From an uncultured Chloroflexota bacterium (GTDB taxonomy: Bacteria > Chloroflexota > Anaerolineae > Anaerolineales > Anaerolineaceae), in the NCBI GenBank assembly GCA_902786265.1, contig CADACE010000001.1, positions 105,402 to 169,401 of the forward strand: a DNA stretch of 64,000 nt. Direction: 5' to 3'. The first letter of the stretch is position 1. Each line of letters starts with the position of its first letter. Below, in pieces: positions 32,547-41,261 of this stretch. The notes below the pieces were generated by a model. The model was not told the origin of the DNA. It saw only the letters and a program-made list of their open reading frames with translations, and did no database searches. Both the position numbers and the translations under genes were made by a program.

Positions 32547-33971
32547 TTACTCACTGAGCGGATCACAATGCAGGAACCTGCCTGCACCGCGTTTCCCTTT
32601 CCATTCGCCATTATCGACGATCACATCGCCGCGCAGCATAACCTTGACCGGGAAGCCTGTCAGTTCTTTCCCTTCATAGAGATTATAATCGGTCCGATGC
32701 TGTGCCACATTGACACCGTAGGTAACTTTTTTCATCGGGTCCCAAATGGCCAGATCCGCATCGGATCCGGGCAGGATCGCCCCTTTCTGCGGATAAATAT
32801 TATAAATTTTCGCAGGATTGGTACACATCAGCTCAACGAACCGCATCGGTGTAATATGCCCGTTCACTACCGCTTCCGTCCACATCACCGGCAGACGATC
32901 GCCGACTCCGGGCTGCCCGTTCGGTATTTTTGTAAAATCTCCGCGTCCGAGTTCCTTTCCCGGGCGTTTGAACGGATGGCCTTCATACATGATCTCTTTC
33001 GTTCCGTCAAACATGAACGGACAGTGATCGGTAGCGACAACATCCATCGTTCCGTCTTCCAAAGCCTGCCAGATGCCGTCATTATCCTCAGCATCCCGCA
33101 TCGGAGGAGAACAGACAAACTTCGCGCCATTCCAGCCTTCCATATCTTCTTCCGTGAACATCATGTATTGAGGGCATGTTTCTCCCCATACATTGATGCC
33201 CATTTCCTTAGCGTAAGCGAGTACATCCATTTCAGCCGCTGTGTTCATGTGAACGATATAAATCGGGGCATATCCCGCGGTTTTTGAAAGCATGCAAATA
33301 TTCAGCAGTTCGCCGGCGGTCCCGTCTTTTGAACGGGTCCGCGCATGCCAGATCGGTTCTGTGTGTCCTGCTGCCAGTGCTTCCGCGACCTGGAGATCGA
33401 TCAGATCACCGTTTTCCACATGGAACATGGAGATTATTCCTTCTTCATTCGCCTTTCGCATTGCCTGGAAAATTTCTCCATCCTGCAGACGCATCCGGCC
33501 GTTGTATGCTGTAAACATTTTTATGGAATTCACGCCCAAATCCGGAAGTTTCGCGATTTCAGCCAGTGATTCCGGAGAAAAGCGTGTGTAATTCATATGC
33601 ACACCATAATCTACCGCGGCTTTGCCCTGGGAATTCTCCTCCCAGACATGGAAACTGTCGATCAAAGAAGGCAGGTCGTGATTGGCGAAGTCGATAACCG
33701 TTGTTGTGCCGCCAAAAGCAGCTGCCTTTGTCCCGGTATAATGATCGTCGGAAGATGTAGTGTTCGGCATCGGCAGATCCAGATGAACGTGAGCATCCAC
33801 ACCGCCCGGAAGTACGAGCATACCGGAAGCATCGATCACTTCGGCATCAGCGATTCCGTCAAAATTTTGTCCGATAGCGGCGATTTTCTCCCCGTCTATC
33901 AATATATCAGCTTCAAACATCGCGGAATCGGTTACGATCGTTCCGCCTTTAATGTTTTTTTTCATCTGCAT
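32547..33971 (-). CDS. dihydropyrimidinase / D-hydantoinase
   Basis: 474 residues of the amidohydrolase superfamily. LVLPGGVDAHVHLDLPMPNT gives the first two metal His; SIKMFTAYNGRM carries the carbamylated lysine; ISMFHVENGDLID and YIVHMNTAAE supply the next His; VVATDHCPF the catalytic Asp. This is the dihydropyrimidinase/hydantoinase subgroup, which opens dihydrouracil or hydantoin rings. It could serve pyrimidine breakdown together with the pseudouridine operon at 46-52 kb, but its direct neighbours are complex-I-like membrane proteins. Ribosome site AGGAGGATGCAG precedes the start; the second codon ATG pair (MQM) makes the exact start uncertain by two residues. Confidence 0.88.
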   Translation of the reverse strand: MQMKKNIKGGTIVTDSAMFEADILIDGEKIAAIGQNFDGIADAEVIDASGMLVLPGGVDAHVHLDLPMPNTTSSDDHYTGTKAAAFGGTTTVIDFANHDLPSLIDSFHVWEENSQGKAAVDYGVHMNYTRFSPESLAEIAKLPDLGVNSIKMFTAYNGRMRLQDGEIFQAMRKANEEGIISMFHVENGDLIDLQVAEALAAGHTEPIWHARTRSKDGTAGELLNICMLSKTAGYAPIYIVHMNTAAEMDVLAYAKEMGINVWGETCPQYMMFTEEDMEGWNGAKFVCSPPMRDAEDNDGIWQALEDGTMDVVATDHCPFMFDGTKEIMYEGHPFKRPGKELGRGDFTKIPNGQPGVGDRLPVMWTEAVVNGHITPMRFVELMCTNPAKIYNIYPQKGAILPGSDADLAIWDPMKKVTYGVNVAQHRTDYNLYEGKELTGFPVKVMLRGDVIVDNGEWKGKRGAGRFLHCDPLSE

Positions 33972-33981
33972 CCTCCTTCAC

Positions 33982-34560
33982 TCATTCATCAGATCCCAGC
34001 TCCAGACCGGAGAGAGACAGGTTACCCAACAAAAATAACAACTCTTTCGGCAAATCTTCCGGTATTTCTTCATTGGAATTTCCCGGAGCTCTGCCGTATT
34101 CTTCTTCTCGTTCCCGTAATAACCGCCACACATCACCCCGTTCACGGGCATTCATAGCCAGACCGCGGATCGATTCCGCGGTCAGAATGCGGCTGCCGGT
34201 CGTATAGAAAAAGGTGAACCGTTTCCACTCATCAGCGACGATTGGATGAGGCAATGCTTCGATTCCCCTCAGCTGAATTTTGAAATATTCCTCGTGAGCC
34301 CGGGGATGGTCCGGTTCATCACGGAATAATTCCGCACGGGTCGTTAATTCCACACCCGCCACCTCCGCACAGCATTCGATCCGGCTGCGGTGGTCTTTTC
34401 CAAAAGCAGCGGTCTGATAAAATGCAATCACGTCCGGGTGCAGGATCTTCGGAGCACTCTTCAAAGGAATACGATACCAGCCAAGCAGCCGCGCGATATC
34501 CATATCCCGTGGTTTCGGCATGATCGCCACAAGCACCAATGCGTCATCACTTAATTCCAT
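33982..34560 (-). CDS. unknown cytoplasmic protein, first gene of dihydropyrimidinase operon
   Basis: 192 residues, ends 10 bp before the dihydropyrimidinase gene. Not recognised. N-terminus VLVAIMPKPRDMDIARLLGW then YRIPLKSAPKIL resembles proteins that share the fold of restriction-endonuclease-like or nucleotide-binding domains, but no catalytic set is clear. The middle contains ECCAEVAGVELTTRAELFRD and IQLRGIEALPHPI; the tail is acidic. No membrane span or signal. Its position suggests a role linked to the pyrimidine/membrane operon; this is inference. Confidence 0.6.
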   Translation of the reverse strand: MELSDDALVLVAIMPKPRDMDIARLLGWYRIPLKSAPKILHPDVIAFYQTAAFGKDHRSRIECCAEVAGVELTTRAELFRDEPDHPRAHEEYFKIQLRGIEALPHPIVADEWKRFTFFYTTGSRILTAESIRGLAMNARERGDVWRLLREREEEYGRAPGNSNEEIPEDLPKELLFLLGNLSLSGLELGSDE

Positions 34561-34632
34561 AATTTCATTATAATTGCAAACGACAATTCAGCCAAATTAA
34601 TTATCTTTAACCAAAAGTTTTTTCCGGCTTTT

Positions 34633-34678
34633 AAACACAGAAGAGCGCATTTGGTCGGAAATGCGCTCCCCTGTGTTT
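34633..34678. terminator. bidirectional intrinsic terminator
   Basis: AAACACAG, a two-base bulge, GAGCGCATTT, six-base loop, and the full complement ending CTGTGTTT. It lies 11 bp past the stop of the sortase-like gene on the minus strand. Confidence 0.9.
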
Positions 34679-34689
34679 ATGAAACAGGG

Positions 34690-36312
34690 TCAGTCAACAA
34701 TTTTTGCGGAAACGATCCGGCGGCTGGCATAACCGCCATCCGGAAGCTCGTCCTCACATGTCAGAAGTGTTATCGTATTTTCGAATTGAAAGGCAGACCT
34801 GTATAAAGATTCAAAATCATATTCACTGATCTTTTGATTGGCGTAAACCTCAAAAGTAAGCAAATCATTTCCCGATTTACGGATAAAAAGGCGGTCACCA
34901 ATCTCCATGGAATGGATCATGGCAAAAGGTCCGTAAGTATCCGCATCCAGTGTGCTGTGTGCGGCAAGAATACTGACCCCGTTACCCGGGTCAGCCATAT
35001 CCGCAAGAAGCGCAACATCATTTTCGAGCCATTCCAACGGATATCCGTTTTCATTTCTTTGCACCGAAACGATTTCACCGTTCAAATTCAAACCGGGGAT
35101 TTGAATTTCCATATTCACAGGCCTGTAAGTGACAGAAAGAGGCTTGTCCCTCCGAAGAAATCCGCTTCTTGAGGTAATACCCGTCTTTGGAAGCATTTCA
35201 AGATCTTCAATTTTCGCTGCAAATTTTGCAGGGATCACACCGGAAGCATTTACGTCATCAGGAATAACAAGGATCTCCTGATCAGTCATGCCATGATCGC
35301 TGAAAGACTCCAGATCCTGTATTGACTTTAAATTCTGATCCAGCATGATCATCTCCGGAGAAGCTTCACCCGGTTCATTTTGCTGTAAGGCCGGAATGAC
35401 CAGCAGAGGGACTTCAGCAGAAACATTTTTTGTGTCTGCAGCATCATTCCCTGCAGTTTTTCCGAATAAGACATACGGATCAAACAGAGCTGTCGGCTGC
35501 GGTGTCGGAGTCACCAGCGGAGGCTCTTCCGTAACATTTACATTGTAAGGATTAAATAAGGCTGTCGGAATTCCGGTGGAAAAAGGAACGACTTCCGGAG
35601 TAGATGTCGGCATTGCAGTAGACGTGGCCAGAGGTATTACCGTTGCAAGCGGCGCCCACATGGCATAAAGGTGATAATCGCTGTCCAGATACAGCAATGA
35701 CCCCGGCTCTGCTGAAACCCCGGTGCCATCCGGTTTTGTATTCCAACCGGTAAATTCATATCCGTTCCGGTAAAGCGGTATATCACCCTCAGTACCACTG
35801 TCAGATTTAACAGTTATGGAATTGTATTTCAAAGAGCTCTGCGGGTTAAGTTTTCCGCCATGCGCACCATTTCCATCGTAGAAAACAACATAGCTGTTAC
35901 AGTCCCAGCGAGCATAGAATACGAACCCGTTTTTGTCTTCTCTCCAGGTAACCGGTACATCTACAGGATCCCATACAGTACCGCCCGGTAAAATCGGAGC
36001 AATGACAGAGCCGCCTTCCGGATAAAGGCACCAGCCGGTAAAAACGCACCCGCTTTTCGTATATGGAATATCAGAACTGCCCTCGGAGGCTTCATTCATT
36101 TTCAGAACAACATCATTAGACCCGGATTTGAAATATTCTTCCGAAATATGACCGGATTCCGCACCGTTCCCGTCATACCAAATAGTAAAATCTTCCCAGA
36201 TCTGAGCGTCAGAAACAGAAAAAACTGATAAAAACAGAATAATTGCTGTCAGAAAAAATCCCGCGGGCTCTCCATGCTTTATCCCGCGAAAGGAAAAGGA
36301 TAATTTCTTCAT
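34690..36312 (-). CDS. sortase-domain surface protein with InlB-type repeats and an internal LPKTG motif
   Basis: 540 residues. Signal-anchor at 18-36. Two Listeria-Bacteroides (InlB B-repeat/Flg_new) repeats at 40-135 and 138-222 (FYDGNGAHGGKLNPQ, YEFTGWNTKPDGTG, YHLYAMW). A Thr/Pro linker follows at 225-300. LPKTG is at 374-378, and residues 410-540 form a sortase domain with catalytic H452 (AAHSTLDA), C519 (TLLTCEDE) and R531/R532 (SRRIVSA). Sortases cut LPxTG-like signals and transfer the protein to the cell wall or to another protein. Having the motif just upstream of the enzyme domain is unusual. No other LPxTG protein is in the window. Own terminator downstream. Confidence 0.8.
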   Translation of the reverse strand: MKKLSFSFRGIKHGEPAGFFLTAIILFLSVFSVSDAQIWEDFTIWYDGNGAESGHISEEYFKSGSNDVVLKMNEASEGSSDIPYTKSGCVFTGWCLYPEGGSVIAPILPGGTVWDPVDVPVTWREDKNGFVFYARWDCNSYVVFYDGNGAHGGKLNPQSSLKYNSITVKSDSGTEGDIPLYRNGYEFTGWNTKPDGTGVSAEPGSLLYLDSDYHLYAMWAPLATVIPLATSTAMPTSTPEVVPFSTGIPTALFNPYNVNVTEEPPLVTPTPQPTALFDPYVLFGKTAGNDAADTKNVSAEVPLLVIPALQQNEPGEASPEMIMLDQNLKSIQDLESFSDHGMTDQEILVIPDDVNASGVIPAKFAAKIEDLEMLPKTGITSRSGFLRRDKPLSVTYRPVNMEIQIPGLNLNGEIVSVQRNENGYPLEWLENDVALLADMADPGNGVSILAAHSTLDADTYGPFAMIHSMEIGDRLFIRKSGNDLLTFEVYANQKISEYDFESLYRSAFQFENTITLLTCEDELPDGGYASRRIVSAKIVD

Positions 36313-36577
36313 GATATAGTGCCTCTCTCCAGTGCAGTATCACAAATCAATAATCACAGTTATTATATAACCAATGTCAAAACTGATTATAACAGAAATT
36401 TTAAGATTGTGTATAAATTAAAGAAAACTTTCCGAAAAGATACACCCGTTTTTTTTCTTCAGCAGAAGCGCCAGTAAATCTTAAAACTTTTTAAATATTT
36501 TCATTTTCTTTTCCAGTTTCCATGAATGGGCGTATAATTTTTAAAGCATTTATTTAAGAATATCAACGGAGCAGAAA

Positions 36578-37678
36578 ATGAGCGCGAAATCCACATTATT
36601 GGAAAACCTTCTCGAAAAATACGGTTATGACGCCGCGGTATTAATTCCCAGCCCAAATATGAACTGGCTGACCGGACAGACAAAGATCCTGATGGAGCGT
36701 CCGACTACATTGCTTTTCCGCCCCGGGAAAAAGGCTGCGCTGGTTATTGCGGGTTTTGAAGTAGATGCCGCACCGGATATGGATATTCCTGCAGAAATTT
36801 TCCCGTTCACGGACGATCCGTCGGAGTGGGGTGAAGCTTTCCGCAAAGCCGGTGAGTATTTAGGTCTTGCCGGGAAAAAAATTGCGGTCGAACCGATCCA
36901 CTTCCGTTTTCTGGAATATCAGTTTATCCAAAACGCTGTTCCGGACTGCCAAATTGTGGGCGCACAGCAGCTTTTCAGTGAACTGCGCCTCCGCAAAACG
37001 GATGAAGAACTTGAATATATGCGGAAAGCAGCCATCATTGCTCAGGATGCTCTTGAAGCGACACTGAAGCTGGCCAAACCCGGTGTGACAGAACGGGAAC
37101 TCGGTTCCGAACTGGTAGCCCAAATGCTCCGAATGGGATCGGATCCAAAGCTTCCTTTTGATCCGATCGTCGGATCTGGTCCAAACTCAGCTAATCCGCA
37201 CGCTGAAGTATCTGACCGGCAGCTGCAAACCGGTGATTTTCTCCTCTTTGACTGGGGCGCGCGTTATAAGGGGTACTGCTCCGATATCACCCGCACCTTT
37301 GTCATCGGCGAAGCCTCCGATAAACAAATCGAGATCTACAACACTGTTCTTGCTGCCAATCGGGCTGCCCTGGCAGCTGTTCGTCCGGGTGTCACCGCGG
37401 GCAGCATAGATGATGCAGGGCGTGCGGTTATTAATGCCAAAGGTTACGGCAGTTACTTCACCCACCGCATCGGTCACGGACTTGGGTTGGAAGAGCATGA
37501 AGAACCATATATGTTTGCCGGAAATCCGGTAATTCTGGAGCCCGGTATGTGCTTTTCAGATGAACCGGGAATATATCTTCCGGACTGGGGAGGCGTCCGC
37601 ATTGAAGATGACATTACCGTTACTGCGGATGCAGGCCGTTCCATCAGTGATTTTCCGCGTGAATTGAGGATATTATGA
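36578..37678 (+). CDS. M24 family aminopeptidase (Xaa-Pro type)
   Basis: 366 residues. N-terminal creatinase-like domain (PSPNMNWLTGQTKILMERPT) followed by the pita-bread catalytic domain. The five metal ligands are visible in FDWGARYKG, SDITRTF, HRIGHGLGLEEHE, SDEPGIYLPDW and VRIEDDI. It would remove N-terminal residues next to proline in the cytoplasm. ACGGAGCAG upstream of the ATG; a TATAAT at 36533-36538 is the likely -10 box. Stop codon overlaps the MBL gene start (ATGA), the first of three coupled genes. Confidence 0.93.
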   Translation: MSAKSTLLENLLEKYGYDAAVLIPSPNMNWLTGQTKILMERPTTLLFRPGKKAALVIAGFEVDAAPDMDIPAEIFPFTDDPSEWGEAFRKAGEYLGLAGKKIAVEPIHFRFLEYQFIQNAVPDCQIVGAQQLFSELRLRKTDEELEYMRKAAIIAQDALEATLKLAKPGVTERELGSELVAQMLRMGSDPKLPFDPIVGSGPNSANPHAEVSDRQLQTGDFLLFDWGARYKGYCSDITRTFVIGEASDKQIEIYNTVLAANRAALAAVRPGVTAGSIDDAGRAVINAKGYGSYFTHRIGHGLGLEEHEEPYMFAGNPVILEPGMCFSDEPGIYLPDWGGVRIEDDITVTADAGRSISDFPRELRIL

Positions 37679-38325
37679 TCGTGCAGGAATTATCCTTCGA
37701 AAAACTTCATGTGATTCCTTTCATCTGCGGACCGATCAACAATAACACCTATGCGCTGATTGATGAAGAAAGCAGGGACTGCGTCGTCATAGATCCGTCC
37801 TTTTCCTTCAACAAGGTGCTTGAAAAGATTCATGAACTCGGTTATACACCGCGCGAATATTGGCTGACACATGCTCATTATGACCATATTCTCGGTACTG
37901 CATATCCGGAATCCAGGGAAATGAACATAAAAGCACATCTTCACCCCAAAGATGAGATCCTTTATGAGGAAGCATTGCGGACAAAACTGGGGATCGCACC
38001 GCGAATTGCGGACTGTCCGCGTCCGATGATGGATCTTGAAGACGGCAAAGAACTCAGCGTTGGGGAATATACTTTTAAAACATTATTTACTCCGGGTCAC
38101 GCGCCGGGCCACTGCTGTTTTTATTGCGAACAGGCAGGCTGGCTGTTTTCCGGAGACCTGATTTTCTATCACAGTTACGGACGCACGGACCTTACCGGCG
38201 GAGATGAAAAAGTCCTTTTCAAAAGTATCTATGAGAAAGTGCTCACGCTGCCTGAGGATACGCTGATCATGCCGGGACATGAGTATTACACTCGTGTCCG
38301 AAATGAGAAGGTTTTTTATTCATGA
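37675..38325 (+). CDS. MBL-fold metallohydrolase (glyoxalase II-like)
   Basis: 216 residues. The zinc motif is LTHAHYDHILGT near residue 63, with later ligands FTPGHAPGHCCFY, SGDLIFYHSYGRTD and MPGHEYYT. This is the YcbL/GloB-like branch of the metallo-beta-lactamase fold. The substrate is a thioester or similar; a precise role cannot be assigned. Both ends overlap neighbours by 4 bp, so it is translated together with the peptidase and the solute-binding lipoprotein. Confidence 0.9.
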   Translation: MIVQELSFEKLHVIPFICGPINNNTYALIDEESRDCVVIDPSFSFNKVLEKIHELGYTPREYWLTHAHYDHILGTAYPESREMNIKAHLHPKDEILYEEALRTKLGIAPRIADCPRPMMDLEDGKELSVGEYTFKTLFTPGHAPGHCCFYCEQAGWLFSGDLIFYHSYGRTDLTGGDEKVLFKSIYEKVLTLPEDTLIMPGHEYYTRVRNEKVFYS

Positions 38326-39818
38326 GAATAAGTTTTAGGCTTTTTCCGGTTCAGGCCGTTTTTCTTCTTCTGACAGCGCTCCTGGTCTGCTCATGCAACG
38401 TACCGGAGCCTGTACCTGCTGCCACAAACACACCGGACTGGACGGCAACACCGATCCCGCCCACAAATACACCGACGCCAAGGCCAACCGCAACTGCCAC
38501 TCCCATCCCGGAATATCTTACTATAAGATCTGAAGATCTCGCGGGAACAAAGCTTATCCTTCGCAGCAGTCTGAACGGAGCGGAACAGAAAGAGCTGGAA
38601 GAACTTGTCAATTTATTCAACAAGGAAAATGAGGAAGGTATCACTGTTCAATTGATCCATGCTGCCAGCCTGGATGAATTAAGCAGCATAACATCTGCGC
38701 AAAGCAGGGATAAAACCGATCTTGTGATCGCCGATTCAGCCTGGCTGCGCAGGCAAAACGAATACGGAAAGCCTTTCATGGAGCTGTCGCCGTTCATGAA
38801 CGCTCAGGATCTTGCTCTTGAAGGGGCGAATATCGAACCGCTGATGGATGTCATGCTGAAAACGGAAAATCAGAACGGAAATTATTATGCGCTCCCGCTT
38901 TGGGCAGAACCCGCGTTCTTGTTTTATAACAAGACCTGGGCAATCGAACTCGGATACGAGGAAGCACCTTCTGATCTTGCTGCTTTTGCCGAACAGGCTT
39001 GCGCCGCGGGAAAAGCCAATTACACGGATAAAGACAATTCGAAATACGGAACCGGAGGCTGGATCGTCAGCTCCGCACCTGAGGATGTACTGAGCTGGCT
39101 GCTCATTTTTACACAAAATGAAGAAACACCGGGAGAGCTGATTCAGTCAGCTGAAGGGGATGTGTTTATTGATACCGCGTCCTGGCTCCGCAACCTTTTT
39201 GACAACGGATGTGCATGGAACAGCCGCGTCAGAGAGCCTTATGATTATTTTGCCAATCGATTTGCTCTGTTTTATTCGGGAACTTATGCGGACGCAAAAC
39301 GTCAATATAGTGCGTTTGAACAATCGGACAGTCATGGATTTGACAACTGGGAACTGATCGTTTATCCCACCCGTGAATCCGGAGGAAAAAAGAACCCGCG
39401 CATTTATGCTGATACAACTTCCGTTGCTGTCCTGCAGAGTGAAGACGCGAAAAAGGTCAATGCGGCATGGCGTTTTATCCGCTGGATATACCGCGATGAG
39501 CATGCGGCAGAGCTTGCTCTCTCAGCAGAAGGATGGCCGGTACAGGATAATGATGAGATCACAAAACTTTACCGCAAGAGCGGAAAAGATAAACTCTATC
39601 AAACCCTCTCTTACCGCCAATATCTGGTAAATAACAATGCTGATGAGAATTGGCTTACGGATCAAATGATACTGGCGGACGGATTTAATTATGTTTTTAA
39701 TCCATCCGCGAAACCGGAAGATATAGCCGGAATCTGGGAACAAATCGGTACGATTATTGCCGAAATCAATGAGGTAAATAATCTTGAGACAAAAACTGCG
39801 GTTGAAAAGCAGGAATGA
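38322..39818 (+). CDS. extracellular solute-binding lipoprotein, family 1 (sugar type), orphan
   Basis: 498 residues. Lipoprotein signal ends LLTALLVCSC with the lipidated Cys, then a TP-rich linker (TPIPPTNTPTPRPTATATPI), then a family 1 binding domain with LVNLFNKENEEGITVQLIHA, NYYALPLWAEPAFLFYNKTW and WRFIRWIYRDEHAAELALS. Such proteins deliver oligosaccharides to ABC permeases, but no permease or ATPase gene is nearby. The ATG overlaps the MBL gene stop (ATGA). It may use a shared transporter elsewhere or act as a sensor. Confidence 0.9.
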   Translation: MRISFRLFPVQAVFLLLTALLVCSCNVPEPVPAATNTPDWTATPIPPTNTPTPRPTATATPIPEYLTIRSEDLAGTKLILRSSLNGAEQKELEELVNLFNKENEEGITVQLIHAASLDELSSITSAQSRDKTDLVIADSAWLRRQNEYGKPFMELSPFMNAQDLALEGANIEPLMDVMLKTENQNGNYYALPLWAEPAFLFYNKTWAIELGYEEAPSDLAAFAEQACAAGKANYTDKDNSKYGTGGWIVSSAPEDVLSWLLIFTQNEETPGELIQSAEGDVFIDTASWLRNLFDNGCAWNSRVREPYDYFANRFALFYSGTYADAKRQYSAFEQSDSHGFDNWELIVYPTRESGGKKNPRIYADTTSVAVLQSEDAKKVNAAWRFIRWIYRDEHAAELALSAEGWPVQDNDEITKLYRKSGKDKLYQTLSYRQYLVNNNADENWLTDQMILADGFNYVFNPSAKPEDIAGIWEQIGTIIAEINEVNNLETKTAVEKQE

Positions 39819-39910
39819 GAATCTTTTATGTATTGTCACTTATATGCTGCAGAAATAAGCAGCAGGTTCGGTAAATTCATTTAAACATAAAAAAACAGGA
39901 GTGAAACATT

Positions 39911-40987
39911 ATGAAACACAACTATAACAAACTTGTATTGATCATTTGTCTGTTAGTGTCCGCGCTCATTTTTTCAGGATGCAACGCACCGAAAGCATCA
40001 CCGAAACCGACCGCTGCTCCCGTTGTTGATGAAGGTTCCAAAGATAATGGCACCACTGGCGATTCGGAAATGATCATAAACAACAATAATAATGAGGGAA
40101 CAGACAGCACCACGGACCAGACACCGGAAGATGATGATATTCCGATGATCACCAATCCCGGACGGTCATCTGCCGCGTATCCGCAAACTGCTTCCCTGAA
40201 TTTCCGCAGACCCTCAGCAGCTTTAAATGCTGCCGCACAGCAGACAACAAACAGCGATGACGATCTTGTCATTAAAAAACCTACTGTCACTTATCCGGAA
40301 CAGCAGTCTATTATCCAGAAGAGTGTCCCGTCAGGACAGCTCACTCCGCTGAGTTACATTCCGCCTTACACTCTTCAAAACGGACAATCCATCTATTTTG
40401 AACCGGGCGCCACTTCAGCAGTCATCTCCGGATATGTACCGGCCGGCGGCGTCGTCAGCTACAATTTCTACGCGTTTGCTAACCAAAACTTTCTTGTTCT
40501 GCTCTCTTCTGACAGCGGAACCTCTGTCCTGAGTGTATCCGATGTTTACGGCAACGTATTTCTGGATTCAACCCAGAGGATGACTACTTATTCCATGTAT
40601 CTGCCGCGTACCGCCACATACTATGTGAATATTCATTCTCAGGGCTATTCGGAAAACTTCACGATCCAGATTTTCATCCCCGCCCGTGTCACTATTCCGG
40701 CAGGGAGAACCTCGACCGTCATGAGCGGAACGCTTGCTCCTCACAGTGTCGTCAGCTACACTGCCTATATGTATGCCGGACAAACAGCCCGCATTGATGA
40801 TTACTCCGGACCTCAGCCGAATTCCTTCCTGCGCGTTTCCGGACTTCAGACCGGACTGGTTTATATGGACTATACTTCTTATTCTCCGAGCTGGTATTCC
40901 GTGGTACCTGTCACACAGGACTACCTGATCGAAGTCATTTCAATGGATCAGACCTCAAACTACCGCTTGACTGTTGATGTGAGATAA
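39911..40987 (+). CDS. lipoprotein with two PPC-like beta domains
   Basis: 358 residues. Lipobox ALIFSGCNAP places the lipid Cys near residue 25. Residues 30-130 are low-complexity, Asn/Asp/Thr-rich. Two similar beta domains follow: about 155-260 (FEPGATSAVISGYVPAGGVV then SYNFYAFANQNFLVLLSS) and about 262-358 (IPAGRTSTVMSGTLAPHSVV then SYTAYMYAGQTARI), resembling pre-peptidase C-terminal (PPC) domains. No catalytic domain. Probably a cell-surface accessory or binding protein. AACAGGAGTG precedes the start. Confidence 0.75.
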   Translation: MKHNYNKLVLIICLLVSALIFSGCNAPKASPKPTAAPVVDEGSKDNGTTGDSEMIINNNNNEGTDSTTDQTPEDDDIPMITNPGRSSAAYPQTASLNFRRPSAALNAAAQQTTNSDDDLVIKKPTVTYPEQQSIIQKSVPSGQLTPLSYIPPYTLQNGQSIYFEPGATSAVISGYVPAGGVVSYNFYAFANQNFLVLLSSDSGTSVLSVSDVYGNVFLDSTQRMTTYSMYLPRTATYYVNIHSQGYSENFTIQIFIPARVTIPAGRTSTVMSGTLAPHSVVSYTAYMYAGQTARIDDYSGPQPNSFLRVSGLQTGLVYMDYTSYSPSWYSVVPVTQDYLIEVISMDQTSNYRLTVDVR

Positions 40988-41017
40988 AGTTGAGAAAATC
41001 AAAATCGGAGGGTCATT

Positions 41018-41239
41018 ATGAGTAACAGAAACAATAATTACAATAATAATCCGGGATGCCTGTCCGGCCTTCTGCAATTATTCCTGGTCAGTAAAATTTA
41101 CAACTGGGGACAGGAAAAATTCGGGGCCAAACGAGGCGGATGCTGCGGCTGTCTGGTCGGCGTGATTCTTTTCGTGATCATGGTAATGGTTGTCCTGAAA
41201 ATTGTATTCAACGTAGATTGGACCAGCTTCAGTTTCTGA
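41018..41239 (+). CDS. small single-span membrane protein
   Basis: 73 residues, CGGAGGGTCATT before the ATG. Asn-rich start ([13 protein letters not shown]), a GGCCGC motif at residues 46-51, and one transmembrane helix ([19 protein letters not shown]). The Cys cluster next to the membrane may be acylated or bind metal. Not recognised. Lies 30 bp after the lipoprotein gene and 22 bp before the next membrane protein, so probably in one operon with them. Confidence 0.7.
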   Translation: MSNRNNNYNNNPGCLSGLLQLFLVSKIYNWGQEKFGAKRGGCCGCLVGVILFVIMVMVVLKIVFNVDWTSFSF

Positions 41240-41261
41240 TATAAAACAACAAGGTGATGCG

